Below, one piece after another: positions 8,303 to 15,922 of a stretch of 64,000 nt of DNA. Below the pieces are notes generated by a model. The model was not told the origin of the DNA. It saw only the letters and a list, made by a program, of their open reading frames with translations, and did not search any database. Position numbers and translations under genes: made by a program. The DNA comes from Clostridia bacterium (GTDB taxonomy: Bacteria > Bacillota > Clostridia > Oscillospirales > Acutalibacteraceae): the NCBI GenBank assembly GCA_017517135.1, contig JAFXAK010000024.1, positions 1-64,000 of the forward strand, written 5' to 3'. How positions within the stretch are numbered: position 1 is the stretch's first letter; each line of letters opens with the position of its first letter.

Positions 8303-9694
8303 TCAGACCGCCGCATAATGATACAAATTCAGAGGATCCTTATCATAAAGCCGTTTGCTTTCTTTCTGCTTCGGCGGTGCTATAGGCCTGCTCATACAGA
8401 AGTATCTGAATGAGTCTGCGAAATGGTCTTCCTGTTCCGTATTAAGGTCCTCGGGAATTCTCTCCGAAAACTGTAAAAGCGGAAGTGTTCTTATAGCGGC
8501 CGTACAGGTGTTGAAGAAATATACCATCGGATAACCATTTTCATCAAAAGCGAGCCTGTAGTGGCATTGCATCCACCCGGGAAGCCGTTTGTTATCACCC
8601 TTGTCAAAATATACAAAGTTTCTGTCTGCCGCCTCAATTATAGCCTCACCTCTTGAGGCATCCCATATTGACGGATCGGCAACACCAAATATCTGCTTAC
8701 CTTTCAACCACTTATGTTCCGTTTCAATTCTGTGAATCTCCGAAAATATCCTGTCGGGATGCCACTTAACACCTTCATTCGGGATATCAGTACAACCGTA
8801 CAACTGCAGTATAAGGTATGCTCTGCCGTCATAATCCACAGCCCACCAGTCACAGGAAAAAGGCTTTCCGTAACCAAAGTCAAAGCTTCGGTAAATAGTC
8901 CATTCTCTCGGTATGTCAAAGGGCTCTATAACATGTGTAAACTGCCTTGTAATATATCCGTCGGGAATATCTCTGAATTCTTCAAAAAACTGTCCTTCAA
9001 ATATATTCCAGTCCCCCTCAAGCCAGGCTTTACGAAGCTTCGGCGGTAAGGCTTCGAGCTGTCTTATGTAGTCGGGATTCGTTTTCATAAGCGCCTTATT
9101 ATCTGTCACAAGACTTCGTATAAAGGAATATTCCTCAGGAATTTCACCAATAGTATATTTCTTATCCACAAAAAGCCTTTTAACAAAGCCGTGCCCCACT
9201 CCGCCCGGATTGCAGGTAAGATATATCCTTTTCGGAAAATTATTCACACCTCTGACACAGGCTTTAATTCTGTTAAACTGCTCTTCAGTAAACTGTGTCG
9301 CTTCATCAACAAACAGAACATCGACTTCCGTGCCCTGATACTTATCCATATCCTTTTCATTCTGTGCATATCTGAAAAGAATAACAGAACCGTTGGGAAA
9401 AGTTATCTCCTTTGTGCTGTCCTTATATACGGCAAGTCCCGAAAGCAATTCTTTCATTTGATTTATGTGATTTGAACGAAGCTCGGGATATGTCCGCCTT
9501 ACTATCATTATCTTGATTCCGGGATAACGGTACGAAAGAAGCACCGCCTTCACCCTCACTGCCCAGCTCTTTCCACCACCTCTCGCACCCCCGAATGCCA
9601 CATATTTGTGCTTATCCATCAAAAATAAAGCCTGCCTCGGGTTCGGCTCGCCTAAATACAAAGTCTTAACAGGCAAATCCGCATTATTCTGCAT
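8303..9694 (-). CDS. terL: Terminase large subunit
   Basis: A 463-residue packaging motor from the ATG at 9694. The N-terminal ATPase has Walker A GGARGGGKS, a coupling region around TYPELRSNHINQ, and Walker B DVLFVDEATQ. The motif LTCNPGG follows. The C-terminal nuclease carries acidic residues in YRSFDFGYG and FGVADPSIWD, and a final DHFADSFRYF. It forms the ATP-driven motor with the small subunit and portal and cuts concatemeric DNA. A longer frame begins at a TTG (9712), but the ATG with AAGGAG nine bases upstream is more likely. The gene overlaps the terS stop by 11 bases. Confidence 0.95.
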   Translation of the reverse strand: MQNNADLPVKTLYLGEPNPRQALFLMDKHKYVAFGGARGGGKSWAVRVKAVLLSYRYPGIKIMIVRRTYPELRSNHINQMKELLSGLAVYKDSTKEITFPNGSVILFRYAQNEKDMDKYQGTEVDVLFVDEATQFTEEQFNRIKACVRGVNNFPKRIYLTCNPGGVGHGFVKRLFVDKKYTIGEIPEEYSFIRSLVTDNKALMKTNPDYIRQLEALPPKLRKAWLEGDWNIFEGQFFEEFRDIPDGYITRQFTHVIEPFDIPREWTIYRSFDFGYGKPFSCDWWAVDYDGRAYLILQLYGCTDIPNEGVKWHPDRIFSEIHRIETEHKWLKGKQIFGVADPSIWDASRGEAIIEAADRNFVYFDKGDNKRLPGWMQCHYRLAFDENGYPMVYFFNTCTAAIRTLPLLQFSERIPEDLNTEQEDHFADSFRYFCMSRPIAPPKQKESKRLYDKDPLNLYHYAAV

Positions 9695-10178
9695 ACTCCT
9701 CTGCTCCTTCAATTATAACCTTCACCGCATCATGCCCCTTATCCATATCCTTTTCGATGGAATGTAAAAGTGCCTTGATTCTTGCTTCCTGCTCTTGTTT
9801 GTCCTCATCACTCTTAATGCCTTTGAGCTTCTGAATATCTCCTAATGCAGATGTAAGTGCCTTTAGCTCCTTTGCCGTAACTACCTTTTCCGCCATTGAG
9901 GATATTCTTTTAAGCAACTTGTCGCATACCTTGTTTACCTTGACTGCATCCTTTGCTTTTTGCTTCGCTTTTTTCTTTGCAATTTCTTCAACAGTTTTCC
10001 GCTCTAAATCTTCCCGGTACTTTGCCCGCTGTTTTACCCACTCTTCATCAGCGGCTCTTTCGCATAAGGTATTGCGTCGAATCTGATGCTTTTTTGCAAG
10101 CTCTTCATATCCGATTTCAGTTGTCACATATTCTTCTTTAATAATAAACCAATCAATTTTCTTTGCTATTGTTCTCAC
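9684..10178 (-). CDS. terS: Terminase small subunit
   Basis: A 164-residue basic protein with GTG start at 10178, directly upstream of and overlapping terL. Residues about 10-55 form a helix-turn-helix-like segment (YVTTEIGYEELAKKHQIRR followed by NTLCERAADEEWVKQR), a common recognition domain for phage DNA packaging sites; the rest is a highly charged coiled coil likely used for oligomerisation. Family detail cannot be fixed from sequence alone, but domain order and position make the small-terminase call strong. A minus-strand terminator just upstream (10247-10268) separates this late module from the early genes. Confidence 0.82.
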   Translation of the reverse strand: MRTIAKKIDWFIIKEEYVTTEIGYEELAKKHQIRRNTLCERAADEEWVKQRAKYREDLERKTVEEIAKKKAKQKAKDAVKVNKVCDKLLKRISSMAEKVVTAKELKALTSALGDIQKLKGIKSDEDKQEQEARIKALLHSIEKDMDKGHDAVKVIIEGAEEYAE

Positions 10179-10239
10179 CTCTTGTTTTCCTCTCTTTTAT
10201 TCTATCAAAACCGCAAAAAAAATGTGTGTGGGCAACAAA

Positions 10240-10270
10240 ACAAAAAAATGACCGCTTTCGCAGTCATTTT
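10240..10270 (-). terminator. Rho-independent terminator between early and late genes
   Basis: On the minus strand AATGAC and GTCATT pair (10247-10268) around a GC-containing loop, followed by a run of seven T. It overlaps the stop codon of the upstream small gene. Late transcription must start downstream of it or be antiterminated. Confidence 0.7.
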
Positions 10271-10485
10271 TCGTACTTTTTTTGAAGCAGTCTGTATATC
10301 TCACATTCCGGATTAAAAACACAGCAGTTATTGCGCACAAAAATCGCAAGACTGTTCTCATTCGCGAATGTCTGCGAAGTACAACGGGCCCCCGGTATAA
10401 TTCCTTCACATGTTATAGATGTAGAATTCCATTTAACAAAAAACGGACACATTACTTTCAGTTTGTGAAGTCTTTCTCCGCCCAT
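10264..10485 (-). CDS. Small Cys-containing phage protein, 73 aa
   Basis: The start ATG at 10485 overlaps the stop of the upstream zinc-ribbon gene (TAATG) with AGAGGTGG as ribosome site; a longer frame from 10515 would run inside that gene. The product (MGGERLHKLKVMCPFF..., then ITCEGI, CTSQTF and CCVFNPECEIYRLL) has several paired Cys typical of short zinc-binding phage proteins placed before terminase genes in Clostridia phages. No defined function. Confidence 0.65.
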   Translation of the reverse strand: MGGERLHKLKVMCPFFVKWNSTSITCEGIIPGARCTSQTFANENSLAIFVRNNCCVFNPECEIYRLLQKKYEK

Positions 10486-10640
10486 TACATCCACCTCTTT
10501 TTGCATTCTCTGCATTCATATACCATTCGGTCAAATGTCATATCAAACCACACACTATCCATTACACCGACGCAATCGGGACAATGACTTTTGAAATACT
10601 TTTCATAAAATCCTTTCAAAGACTTGATAATGTTACCCAT
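10485..10640 (-). CDS. Small zinc-ribbon-like phage protein, 51 aa
   Basis: A short frame missed by length cut-offs. It starts at ATG 10640, overlapping the stop of the upstream gene (TGATG), and ends at 10485, overlapping the next start. The protein begins MGNIIKSLKGFYEKYFK and contains CPDC about residue 20 and CREC near the end, a plausible zinc ribbon. The double overlap with neighbours strongly suggests a real, translationally coupled gene. Possibly nucleic-acid binding; function unknown. Confidence 0.65.
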   Translation of the reverse strand: MGNIIKSLKGFYEKYFKSHCPDCVGVMDSVWFDMTFDRMVYECRECKKRWM

Positions 10641-10966
10641 CACCCCTCACCGCCTTTCACATCTATCCACTCGTATTCGCTTTCAAGTTCTCGTGGCATT
10701 TCGTTTAATACTTCGTGAAAAGCATATACAGGGCAACTTCTTGAATGTTCTTTGTATTCAAGCCACCAAACACAACACCTTTCATTATCCTCATTCCAAC
10801 CTACTCTATGACGAACAAAAGCGTTTGTAATAGCAATCTTTCTATCTTTCGGAATACTGTGCTCCACACAATATAATTCTATTGCTTGTTCTTTTGTATA
10901 TTTTTCTTTTGATACCGCAAAATTATCATATCCACCGAAAAATGTTTCGTAGTCAAACTTGCTCAT
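10640..10966 (-). CDS. Phage protein of unknown function, 108 aa
   Basis: ATG at 10966 overlaps the stop of the ASCH gene by one base. The product begins MSKFDYETFFGGYDNF and includes a Cys-Cys-Val-Trp-Trp stretch (ERCCVWWLEYKEHSRSCPV) and an acidic end. I recognise no family. Its codon-overlapping place in a run of small genes between replication and packaging suggests an accessory early function. Confidence 0.6.
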   Translation of the reverse strand: MSKFDYETFFGGYDNFAVSKEKYTKEQAIELYCVEHSIPKDRKIAITNAFVRHRVGWNEDNERCCVWWLEYKEHSRSCPVYAFHEVLNEMPRELESEYEWIDVKGGEG

Positions 10967-11556
10967 TACTCACCACCGCCTTTCTCGGTTGGGTTGGCTT
11001 CTACATAACACCAACTCTGTGGCGGTCGGGTGATAGGAATATGCCCATAAAGAGGACTTGAACAATCCATATCGTACTTATCTGCATTTACACGCACAGA
11101 TTTCCAAAAATCACAATCTTCACAGCCTTCATCACATCTTTTGAAAAACTCACTCAACTCTTTCGGCTTGTCATAGATTATGAGGTGTGAGATGTGCCAA
11201 CCGTAAAGTTCTTTGTCGCCTGCGTATTCGAGAAGTTCTTCTCTTTTTATGCAGCCTTGCTGTTCTGCTATGTCTGCATTTGCCATTTCGCAATGACTGA
11301 TAACAGCATCACATACAAACTCACCTATGATTTTGCCTAAGAACTTTTTCATTAAAGGCTGATATTCTTTCGGTATTTTTGAGAAAGAATTTTTGTTCTT
11401 AGTGCAATATATCTTTGCAACTTTGCTCCAATTTTCATTTCGGGGAAAGTTCTTCCTTACCTCTACCTTCTTTTCTTTGCGAGCGTCCCAACCCATAGAC
11501 TTTGCTACGATTAAGAAAACCCAATACGGCTGTATGCTTATCAACACAGATTTCAT
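10966..11556 (-). CDS. ASCH-domain phage protein
   Basis: A 196-residue protein resembling the ASCH (PUA-like) proteins frequent in Clostridia phages: N-terminal VLISIQPYWVFLI, then KKVEVRKNFP, KIYCTKNK, GKIIGEFVCDAV and, diagnostically, ELYGWHISHLIIYDKPKELSEF. ASCH domains bind RNA or modified nucleic acid; the role in phages is not established. A Cys-rich C-terminal part (CDEGCEDCDFW) may bind metal. Start at ATG 11556 with GTGAGG just upstream. It is part of the packed early cluster. Confidence 0.8.
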   Translation of the reverse strand: MKSVLISIQPYWVFLIVAKSMGWDARKEKKVEVRKNFPRNENWSKVAKIYCTKNKNSFSKIPKEYQPLMKKFLGKIIGEFVCDAVISHCEMANADIAEQQGCIKREELLEYAGDKELYGWHISHLIIYDKPKELSEFFKRCDEGCEDCDFWKSVRVNADKYDMDCSSPLYGHIPITRPPQSWCYVEANPTEKGGGE

Positions 11557-11559
11557 TCC

Positions 11560-12063
11560 TCACTCACCGCCTTTTTCTAAAATAGCAATCGCTTCACTCT
11601 GTGCATCGGTCAGCTTTTGAAACATTTCCGCCGTTCCGCCTGCATCGGGATGATACACTTTGCACAGTTGCCGATATCTTTCTTTTACTTCATGCACACT
11701 ATCAGGCAATGCATTAAACTGCAAAAATGTAAAACAGCTCGGAAGTTCTATTTTTGGAGGAAGTGCTTTAAGTCCCTGTATCCATGTCTGCAACTCATAT
11801 ATGCCTCTCTCTGTCATTCTTGCGATATCTTCAAGTGTGAGAACAACCTGCGCAAAAACATCAGAGCCGTATTTAACATCATTGCCGTGATTCTTTGCAT
11901 TCTCAGTGCTATGTTCAAAACGATACAAATTGCCTTTATAAAAGAACTCTATCCAACAAGAAAATCTGTCCCAGTTATAGTTATATTTTTCCACACCGAG
12001 CCGAGCCATTACCTTTTCAAGTTTTGCCTCATAACTCTCAGCACTTGCATACTGTTTAGCCAT
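11560..12063 (-). CDS. J-domain (DnaJ-like) phage protein
   Basis: A 167-residue protein; ATG at 12063 preferred because AGGAG lies eight bases upstream. The C-terminal 50 residues form a J domain: VKERYRQLCKVYHPDAGG contains the HPD tripeptide that stimulates Hsp70 ATPase, followed by AEMFQKLTDAQSEA. The N-terminal part contains a beta-rich segment (WDRFSCWIEFFYKGNLYRFE). Such proteins are common in phage replication regions and may recruit host DnaK to remodel replication complexes; the target here is unknown. It lies directly downstream of the HUH replication gene. Confidence 0.8.
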   Translation of the reverse strand: MAKQYASAESYEAKLEKVMARLGVEKYNYNWDRFSCWIEFFYKGNLYRFEHSTENAKNHGNDVKYGSDVFAQVVLTLEDIARMTERGIYELQTWIQGLKALPPKIELPSCFTFLQFNALPDSVHEVKERYRQLCKVYHPDAGGTAEMFQKLTDAQSEAIAILEKGGE

Positions 12064-12075
12064 TTTAATCACTCC

Positions 12076-12834
12076 TCATTGCACTAATTTAATTCGCTTC
12101 TTTTTTGGCAGAATATACATCTTCACAGTTATGTATTGGTGGCGGTTATAGTCGTTCCAGAACGGTTGAGCCTCAACGAAAGTGTAACCTTCATAAAGTC
12201 TTTCAAATATCTCAGCACTGTAACTTTGCTTTGCAAGCTCATTAACTGCCCTTTGTGATAATCTTGCATCAACAGTCTCTTCTTCCGGTTGAGTAAGATT
12301 TCTTGAAGCCTGATAAAATTTACTGCCAATAGGTTCTTTAACAAGATATCTTGCAAGTCCTTCAATACCATACTCATTAAACTGCAACGGCTTTGCGGAA
12401 GTATATCCTCTGCCCCAAAGTTCGGCAAGCACGCGAATACTGACTCCGCCTGAAATAACAAGGTGATGATGATATCTGCCCTTCTTTGATTTTTCTGTAA
12501 CTGCTATGTATTTGAGAGCCGATAATCCGTTCTTTTTGCGATATCTTTTAAGGCGGCGTAAAAAATTCTTCATCTGCTTTATAGCCTCATCATCACTTTC
12601 GGGTAAATGCTCAGGTGCATAGGTTAAATCAAATCGTAAATCGTCTTCCGTAAAATTTGTATTCAGAAGTCTTGTAAGCTTCATTTCCGATTTTTTACGG
12701 TTGAGTCGTTTCTGACATTCGGAAGTCTCTTTATAACGCCTACGCCTCTGTCCTGCACGGCCGAAAACGGGATAAATATCAACCTCAAGATAATTCCCGC
12801 TGTAATATTTTTTCTCTCTATAAAAACATCTCAT
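12076..12834 (-). CDS. HUH replication initiator, REP_ORF2/G2P-like
   Basis: A 252-residue protein starting at ATG 12834 with AAGGAAG upstream; a longer frame to 12927 lacks a ribosome site. Motifs match the ORF2/G2P-type replication proteins of filamentous and related phages: FDLTYAPEHLPES (motif 1), LKYIAVTEKSKKGRYHHHLVIS with the metal-binding HUH-type histidines, and GLARYLVKEP with a Tyr in the motif-3 place. These nick DNA and start rolling-circle copying. No DNA polymerase, primase or DnaB/DnaC loader is visible in the prophage part seen, so it may be the main initiator. Confidence 0.75.
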   Translation of the reverse strand: MRCFYREKKYYSGNYLEVDIYPVFGRAGQRRRRYKETSECQKRLNRKKSEMKLTRLLNTNFTEDDLRFDLTYAPEHLPESDDEAIKQMKNFLRRLKRYRKKNGLSALKYIAVTEKSKKGRYHHHLVISGGVSIRVLAELWGRGYTSAKPLQFNEYGIEGLARYLVKEPIGSKFYQASRNLTQPEEETVDARLSQRAVNELAKQSYSAEIFERLYEGYTFVEAQPFWNDYNRHQYITVKMYILPKKKRIKLVQ

Positions 12835-13044
12835 TCCCGTACTTCCTTCTTTTTCATAATCGCCAACCGACAGTTCCTGTAAATTATTCAACTTCTTGCC
12901 GGGGGAAGGGAGCCTAAAGAAATGCAAAAGAAAAACATCTCCCTTCCCCCTGGCACCCCCAACCCTCTGTTTTTCTTTGTAAGGGGGAAGATATAAAAAT
13001 GGTTGTTAAGTTAAGATAGATTACAAGCCTAAAAATTTAAAGCG

Positions 13045-13160
13045 CCTGCTTTAACACTTTTTCTGTATATAATGTTAAAAATAAACGAACCGACACAAAA
13101 GGCCTTTGCTATTTATGGCTTCGAGCAGACGGTATTTTCCGCCTGCTCTTGTTTTTTTTA
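13045..13160 (+). ncRNA. Candidate small plus-strand RNA, or replication-origin structure
   Basis: In the 326-bp gap (12835-13160) a TATAAT (13068-13073), with TG two bases upstream but no good -35, is followed about 55 bases later by a hairpin (13123-13148; GAGCAG/CTGCTC and CGG/CCG) and a run of eight T. This looks like a promoter and terminator making an RNA of about 80 nt opposite to all neighbouring genes. Because it lies upstream of the HUH gene, the hairpin could alternatively belong to a nicking origin. Confidence 0.35.
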
Positions 13161-13745
13161 TTACCACCCGTGTAAAAAGGTTTCTGCTTCTTTGGATGAA
13201 TGTCCGTTTTCAACCGTCATCATCGAAAGATTATGTATTTCCTGTATTTTCTGACAAAAGAGCTTGTCTACCACATTACAGGGAAGAATTACCGCTTTTA
13301 TGAACATTCCCTCTTTTGCCACTATGTAAGGTTTGCATTCATCTGTATATCTGAGATATAATTCAAAGCCCTGCTCGGCATCTGCCAGAGGCTTTAGATA
13401 GTCAGTTTCAATACAAACAAGTCCTGTTTCTGTTTTGAGAGGATATAACTCATACCCATAATATTGAATTGTAACATCAAGTCTTTCTGCTATTGATTCA
13501 CTTCCTATAATGTCACGCCTGTCTATCTGAGATGTAAATTTAGAATTATTAGAAAAGCGATACTTCGGCTTGTCCTTTTCGGGCACTTCGAACATTACCA
13601 TAAGATGTTCATTGGTCATTTTTGGAAGCCCCGATATAAGATAAATTGCCGTACCGTTACCAAGCCAGAATGAATCTTCCGTTTCATCAACCGTATAAAT
13701 GAACTTATTACTTTTACATAATTTTGCAATAGCCTTAAGTTTCAT
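13161..13745 (-). CDS. Phage protein of unknown function, 194 aa
   Basis: A 194-residue protein with a mixed alpha/beta pattern, beginning MKLKAIAKLCKSNKFIYTVD, with WLGNGTAIYLISGLP and a C-terminal helical region. Similar proteins are frequent in early regions of Clostridia prophages, but I cannot assign an activity; the overall look, a small beta-rich domain around residues 20-130, could be a single-strand DNA-binding or sliding-clamp-like fold, which is speculation. The start overlaps the end of the upstream Cys-rich gene by 11 bases, indicating one operon. Confidence 0.65.
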   Translation of the reverse strand: MKLKAIAKLCKSNKFIYTVDETEDSFWLGNGTAIYLISGLPKMTNEHLMVMFEVPEKDKPKYRFSNNSKFTSQIDRRDIIGSESIAERLDVTIQYYGYELYPLKTETGLVCIETDYLKPLADAEQGFELYLRYTDECKPYIVAKEGMFIKAVILPCNVVDKLFCQKIQEIHNLSMMTVENGHSSKEAETFLHGW

Positions 13746-14145
13746 TGAGCTTACTCCAATCTATTTTTATTTTTTCACCGTCCCAGCAGTCACGGCAGGG
13801 GCACGGTTCTTCACAATCGAAACATTCTTTAGGGTTCTGTTCTTTTTCATATCTGCAAGGCTCGCCGCCGTGAAAACAAACAGATGCACACCCGTCCGTT
13901 ATAATCTTCTGAGCAAGCTGCTTCATATTTCCCGACTGCTCAATAAGCAACTCTGCCACACCGTTCACCTTTTGGAGCACATCCACCGGCAGAGCTATCT
14001 TCGACAAGCTCTGAAAGTCCTTTACAGCGGCTCTTATAGCTTTATCCTCTGCCTCAAAGCACGAATCAAGGAAGTTGTGCGCTTGAACCGATTCGGGACA
14101 ATTCTTTTTTTTATCGCAATACAAACAAGCTGAAACTGTTTTCAT
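13735..14145 (-). CDS. Cys-rich phage protein, 136 aa
   Basis: ATG at 14145 with TAGGAGGG upstream. The N-terminus has CLYCDKKKNC and the C-terminus has CASVCFHGGEPC, CFDCEEPCPCRDC, so about a dozen Cys are arranged in pairs that could hold zinc or an iron-sulphur cluster; a helical segment lies between. No named family is recognised. It sits between the methylase and the 194-aa protein in the early operon. Confidence 0.6.
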   Translation of the reverse strand: MKTVSACLYCDKKKNCPESVQAHNFLDSCFEAEDKAIRAAVKDFQSLSKIALPVDVLQKVNGVAELLIEQSGNMKQLAQKIITDGCASVCFHGGEPCRYEKEQNPKECFDCEEPCPCRDCWDGEKIKIDWSKLNET

Positions 14146-14157
14146 TTATATTCCCTC

Positions 14158-14925
14158 CTAAAAATTCATCCATATTGTTTCCGTCCGCTTTTTACCTAAC
14201 TGTGCTGTTGTTTCAATGCTGTCCTTATTCCAATCCCGAAGATAGCAATCATATAAATCATTCTCATATCCGCTAAGTATAATTTTTGAAGAACTGCTTT
14301 TTAAAGTTGTTATTAGTTCTAAATGATCAATATCGCTCATTTCATGCTTATACATATTTCTTTTACGCAAACTTTGCAAATATGGTGGATCACAGTATAT
14401 AAGCGTATTCTCATTGTCATAACGCTTTATAAGTGTTAATGCATCGGTATTCTCAATCTGTGCATTTTTAATGCGAGAGCAAACTTTAATTACTTTTTCC
14501 GGAAGATTATTCCACATTGTAGCGCATCGAGGTCCACCATATTGCTGAACATTTCGCCAGCTTTTTTTAGAGGAATTGCATGTTCCGAATGATTGATGAT
14601 AACGCACAATAGTCCGTCTTGCCTGCTCAATTGGATCCTCTGACCGCTCATAACAATCTATAAATTCATCACGGGAGAAAGGTGTCAGATTAATAAGCTT
14701 AGCAAGTTCTTCCGGGAAGTCCCTGCAGACACGAAAAAGGTTTACAATATCACCGTTTATGTCATTGACCGTTTCGATATAGCAAGGCTCTTTCTTAAAG
14801 AATACTGCGCCCGAGCCGAAATAAGGTTCTAAATATACCTTGTGTTCAGGGAAGTGCGATATAATCCACTCTGCTATTCTCCACTTAGCGCCCGGATATT
14901 TAAGTATTGCATTATGTTTTTTCAT
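14158..14925 (-). CDS. DNA adenine methyltransferase, Dam/D12 class
   Basis: A 255-residue protein from ATG 14925 (the frame extends further without a better ribosome site). It has the D12-class N6-adenine methyltransferase motifs: LKYPGAKWR near the start, the SAM-binding motif VYLEPYFGSGAVFF, and the catalytic motif IV LIYCDPPYL, followed by a target-recognition segment in between. No cognate restriction gene is nearby, so it is probably a solitary phage methylase that protects phage DNA or marks origins. It overlaps the DUF3102 gene by 14 bases. Confidence 0.92.
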   Translation of the reverse strand: MKKHNAILKYPGAKWRIAEWIISHFPEHKVYLEPYFGSGAVFFKKEPCYIETVNDINGDIVNLFRVCRDFPEELAKLINLTPFSRDEFIDCYERSEDPIEQARRTIVRYHQSFGTCNSSKKSWRNVQQYGGPRCATMWNNLPEKVIKVCSRIKNAQIENTDALTLIKRYDNENTLIYCDPPYLQSLRKRNMYKHEMSDIDHLELITTLKSSSSKIILSGYENDLYDCYLRDWNKDSIETTAQLGKKRTETIWMNF

Positions 14926-15922
14926 ACATCTCACCAAGCTTATGTAACGCTTCTGTAAGCCCCTTTGCCGTTTCTGCATCATTTTCCTTTATTTTTCCAA
15001 GCAAAGACGAAAGCTTGTTGTAAATGTCCTGTGCCTGTTCAAAATAAACCTTGAAGCTCATCACATCGGGATTATTCATTTTCTGCTTTTTAAGAAGCTC
15101 GTCATACTTATGCTGCATTTCACCTGCCGAGCTTTCGGCAGCCTTCTTTTTCTGCATAGCCTCATCAATTTTTCTGTTTGCTTCTGCTATGGTCTTTTCA
15201 AGCTCACTTTTATGCATTGCTGCCGCTTCTGCCTCAGCTTCAGCTTTTATCTTTTCTGTCACGGAATCTGGGATTTCGGGATTTTCTTGGAGATTTTTAA
15301 GAGCTTCTTTTGCTTTTTTCTCGGCGGCTTTCGCTTTTGCAAGGTCTGCTTGTAATTTTCCTGTACTATCCTTAAGTTTATGAAGTTCCGCCTCTGCTTC
15401 CCTGGCCGCTTCCTGATATTCCTGTGCCTCGTTGAGCAACTCCTGTATTTCAGCTTTTTCCGCCTCAGCTTTTTCGGCAGCGGCTCTTGCCTCGTTGCGT
15501 TCTCTTATAGCCTGCTCAAGTTCTCTGCTCGACATATCCTCTATATTGTTTTCTTTTACAAAATCTTCACGCTCATCAGAAGGAATTGCAAGGAGCTTCA
15601 AAGCCTTGGTATACGGCAAATTCCCAAGCGTTTGGGAATTTGGAACAGCGCCAAAAAGCGTGATTTGTTCAGCTCCGTATTCTTCAAAAATCTTCATGTG
15701 ATTATTTGCGGACGACTGTGAAAAACCGACCTTCTCTTTAAGCCAGTTTCCCCATTCTCCGTGAGGCAGAAGACTCTTTGCCTCATGAAGTCTTCTGCCG
15801 ATTTCTATCGAATATGTAAGTAACAAGCATTGTGCCTGTGCAACAAGATTTTTTATTTCACTGGTAACAACATCTATGTCACGCACATTCTGCGTTTCGA
15901 TTATATTTGTGCTTTCGTTCAT
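14912..15922 (-). CDS. DUF3102-family phage protein with long coiled coil
   Basis: A 336-residue protein. The N-terminal 110 residues match the DUF3102 pattern: IKNLVAQAQCLLLTYSIEIGRRL, LPHGEWGNWLKEKVGFS and SSANNHMKIFEEYG, the last part like a helix-turn-helix. From about 140 to 290 the sequence is almost entirely Ala/Glu/Lys coiled coil. The family is found in phages and integrative elements and is thought to bind DNA; the exact role is not known. It starts inside the end of the PcfJ-like gene (44-base overlap) with AAGGAG upstream. Confidence 0.82.
   Translation of the reverse strand: MNESTNIIETQNVRDIDVVTSEIKNLVAQAQCLLLTYSIEIGRRLHEAKSLLPHGEWGNWLKEKVGFSQSSANNHMKIFEEYGAEQITLFGAVPNSQTLGNLPYTKALKLLAIPSDEREDFVKENNIEDMSSRELEQAIRERNEARAAAEKAEAEKAEIQELLNEAQEYQEAAREAEAELHKLKDSTGKLQADLAKAKAAEKKAKEALKNLQENPEIPDSVTEKIKAEAEAEAAAMHKSELEKTIAEANRKIDEAMQKKKAAESSAGEMQHKYDELLKKQKMNNPDVMSFKVYFEQAQDIYNKLSSLLGKIKENDAETAKGLTEALHKLGEMYEKT

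Noticed and set aside
10282-10587. Plus-strand frame in the early region
   Set aside because: It overlaps three minus-strand genes linked by TAATG/TGATG overlaps and lacks a ribosome site.
14158-14925. Restriction-modification system
   Set aside because: The methylase has no restriction endonuclease neighbour; the flanking genes are ordinary phage genes.
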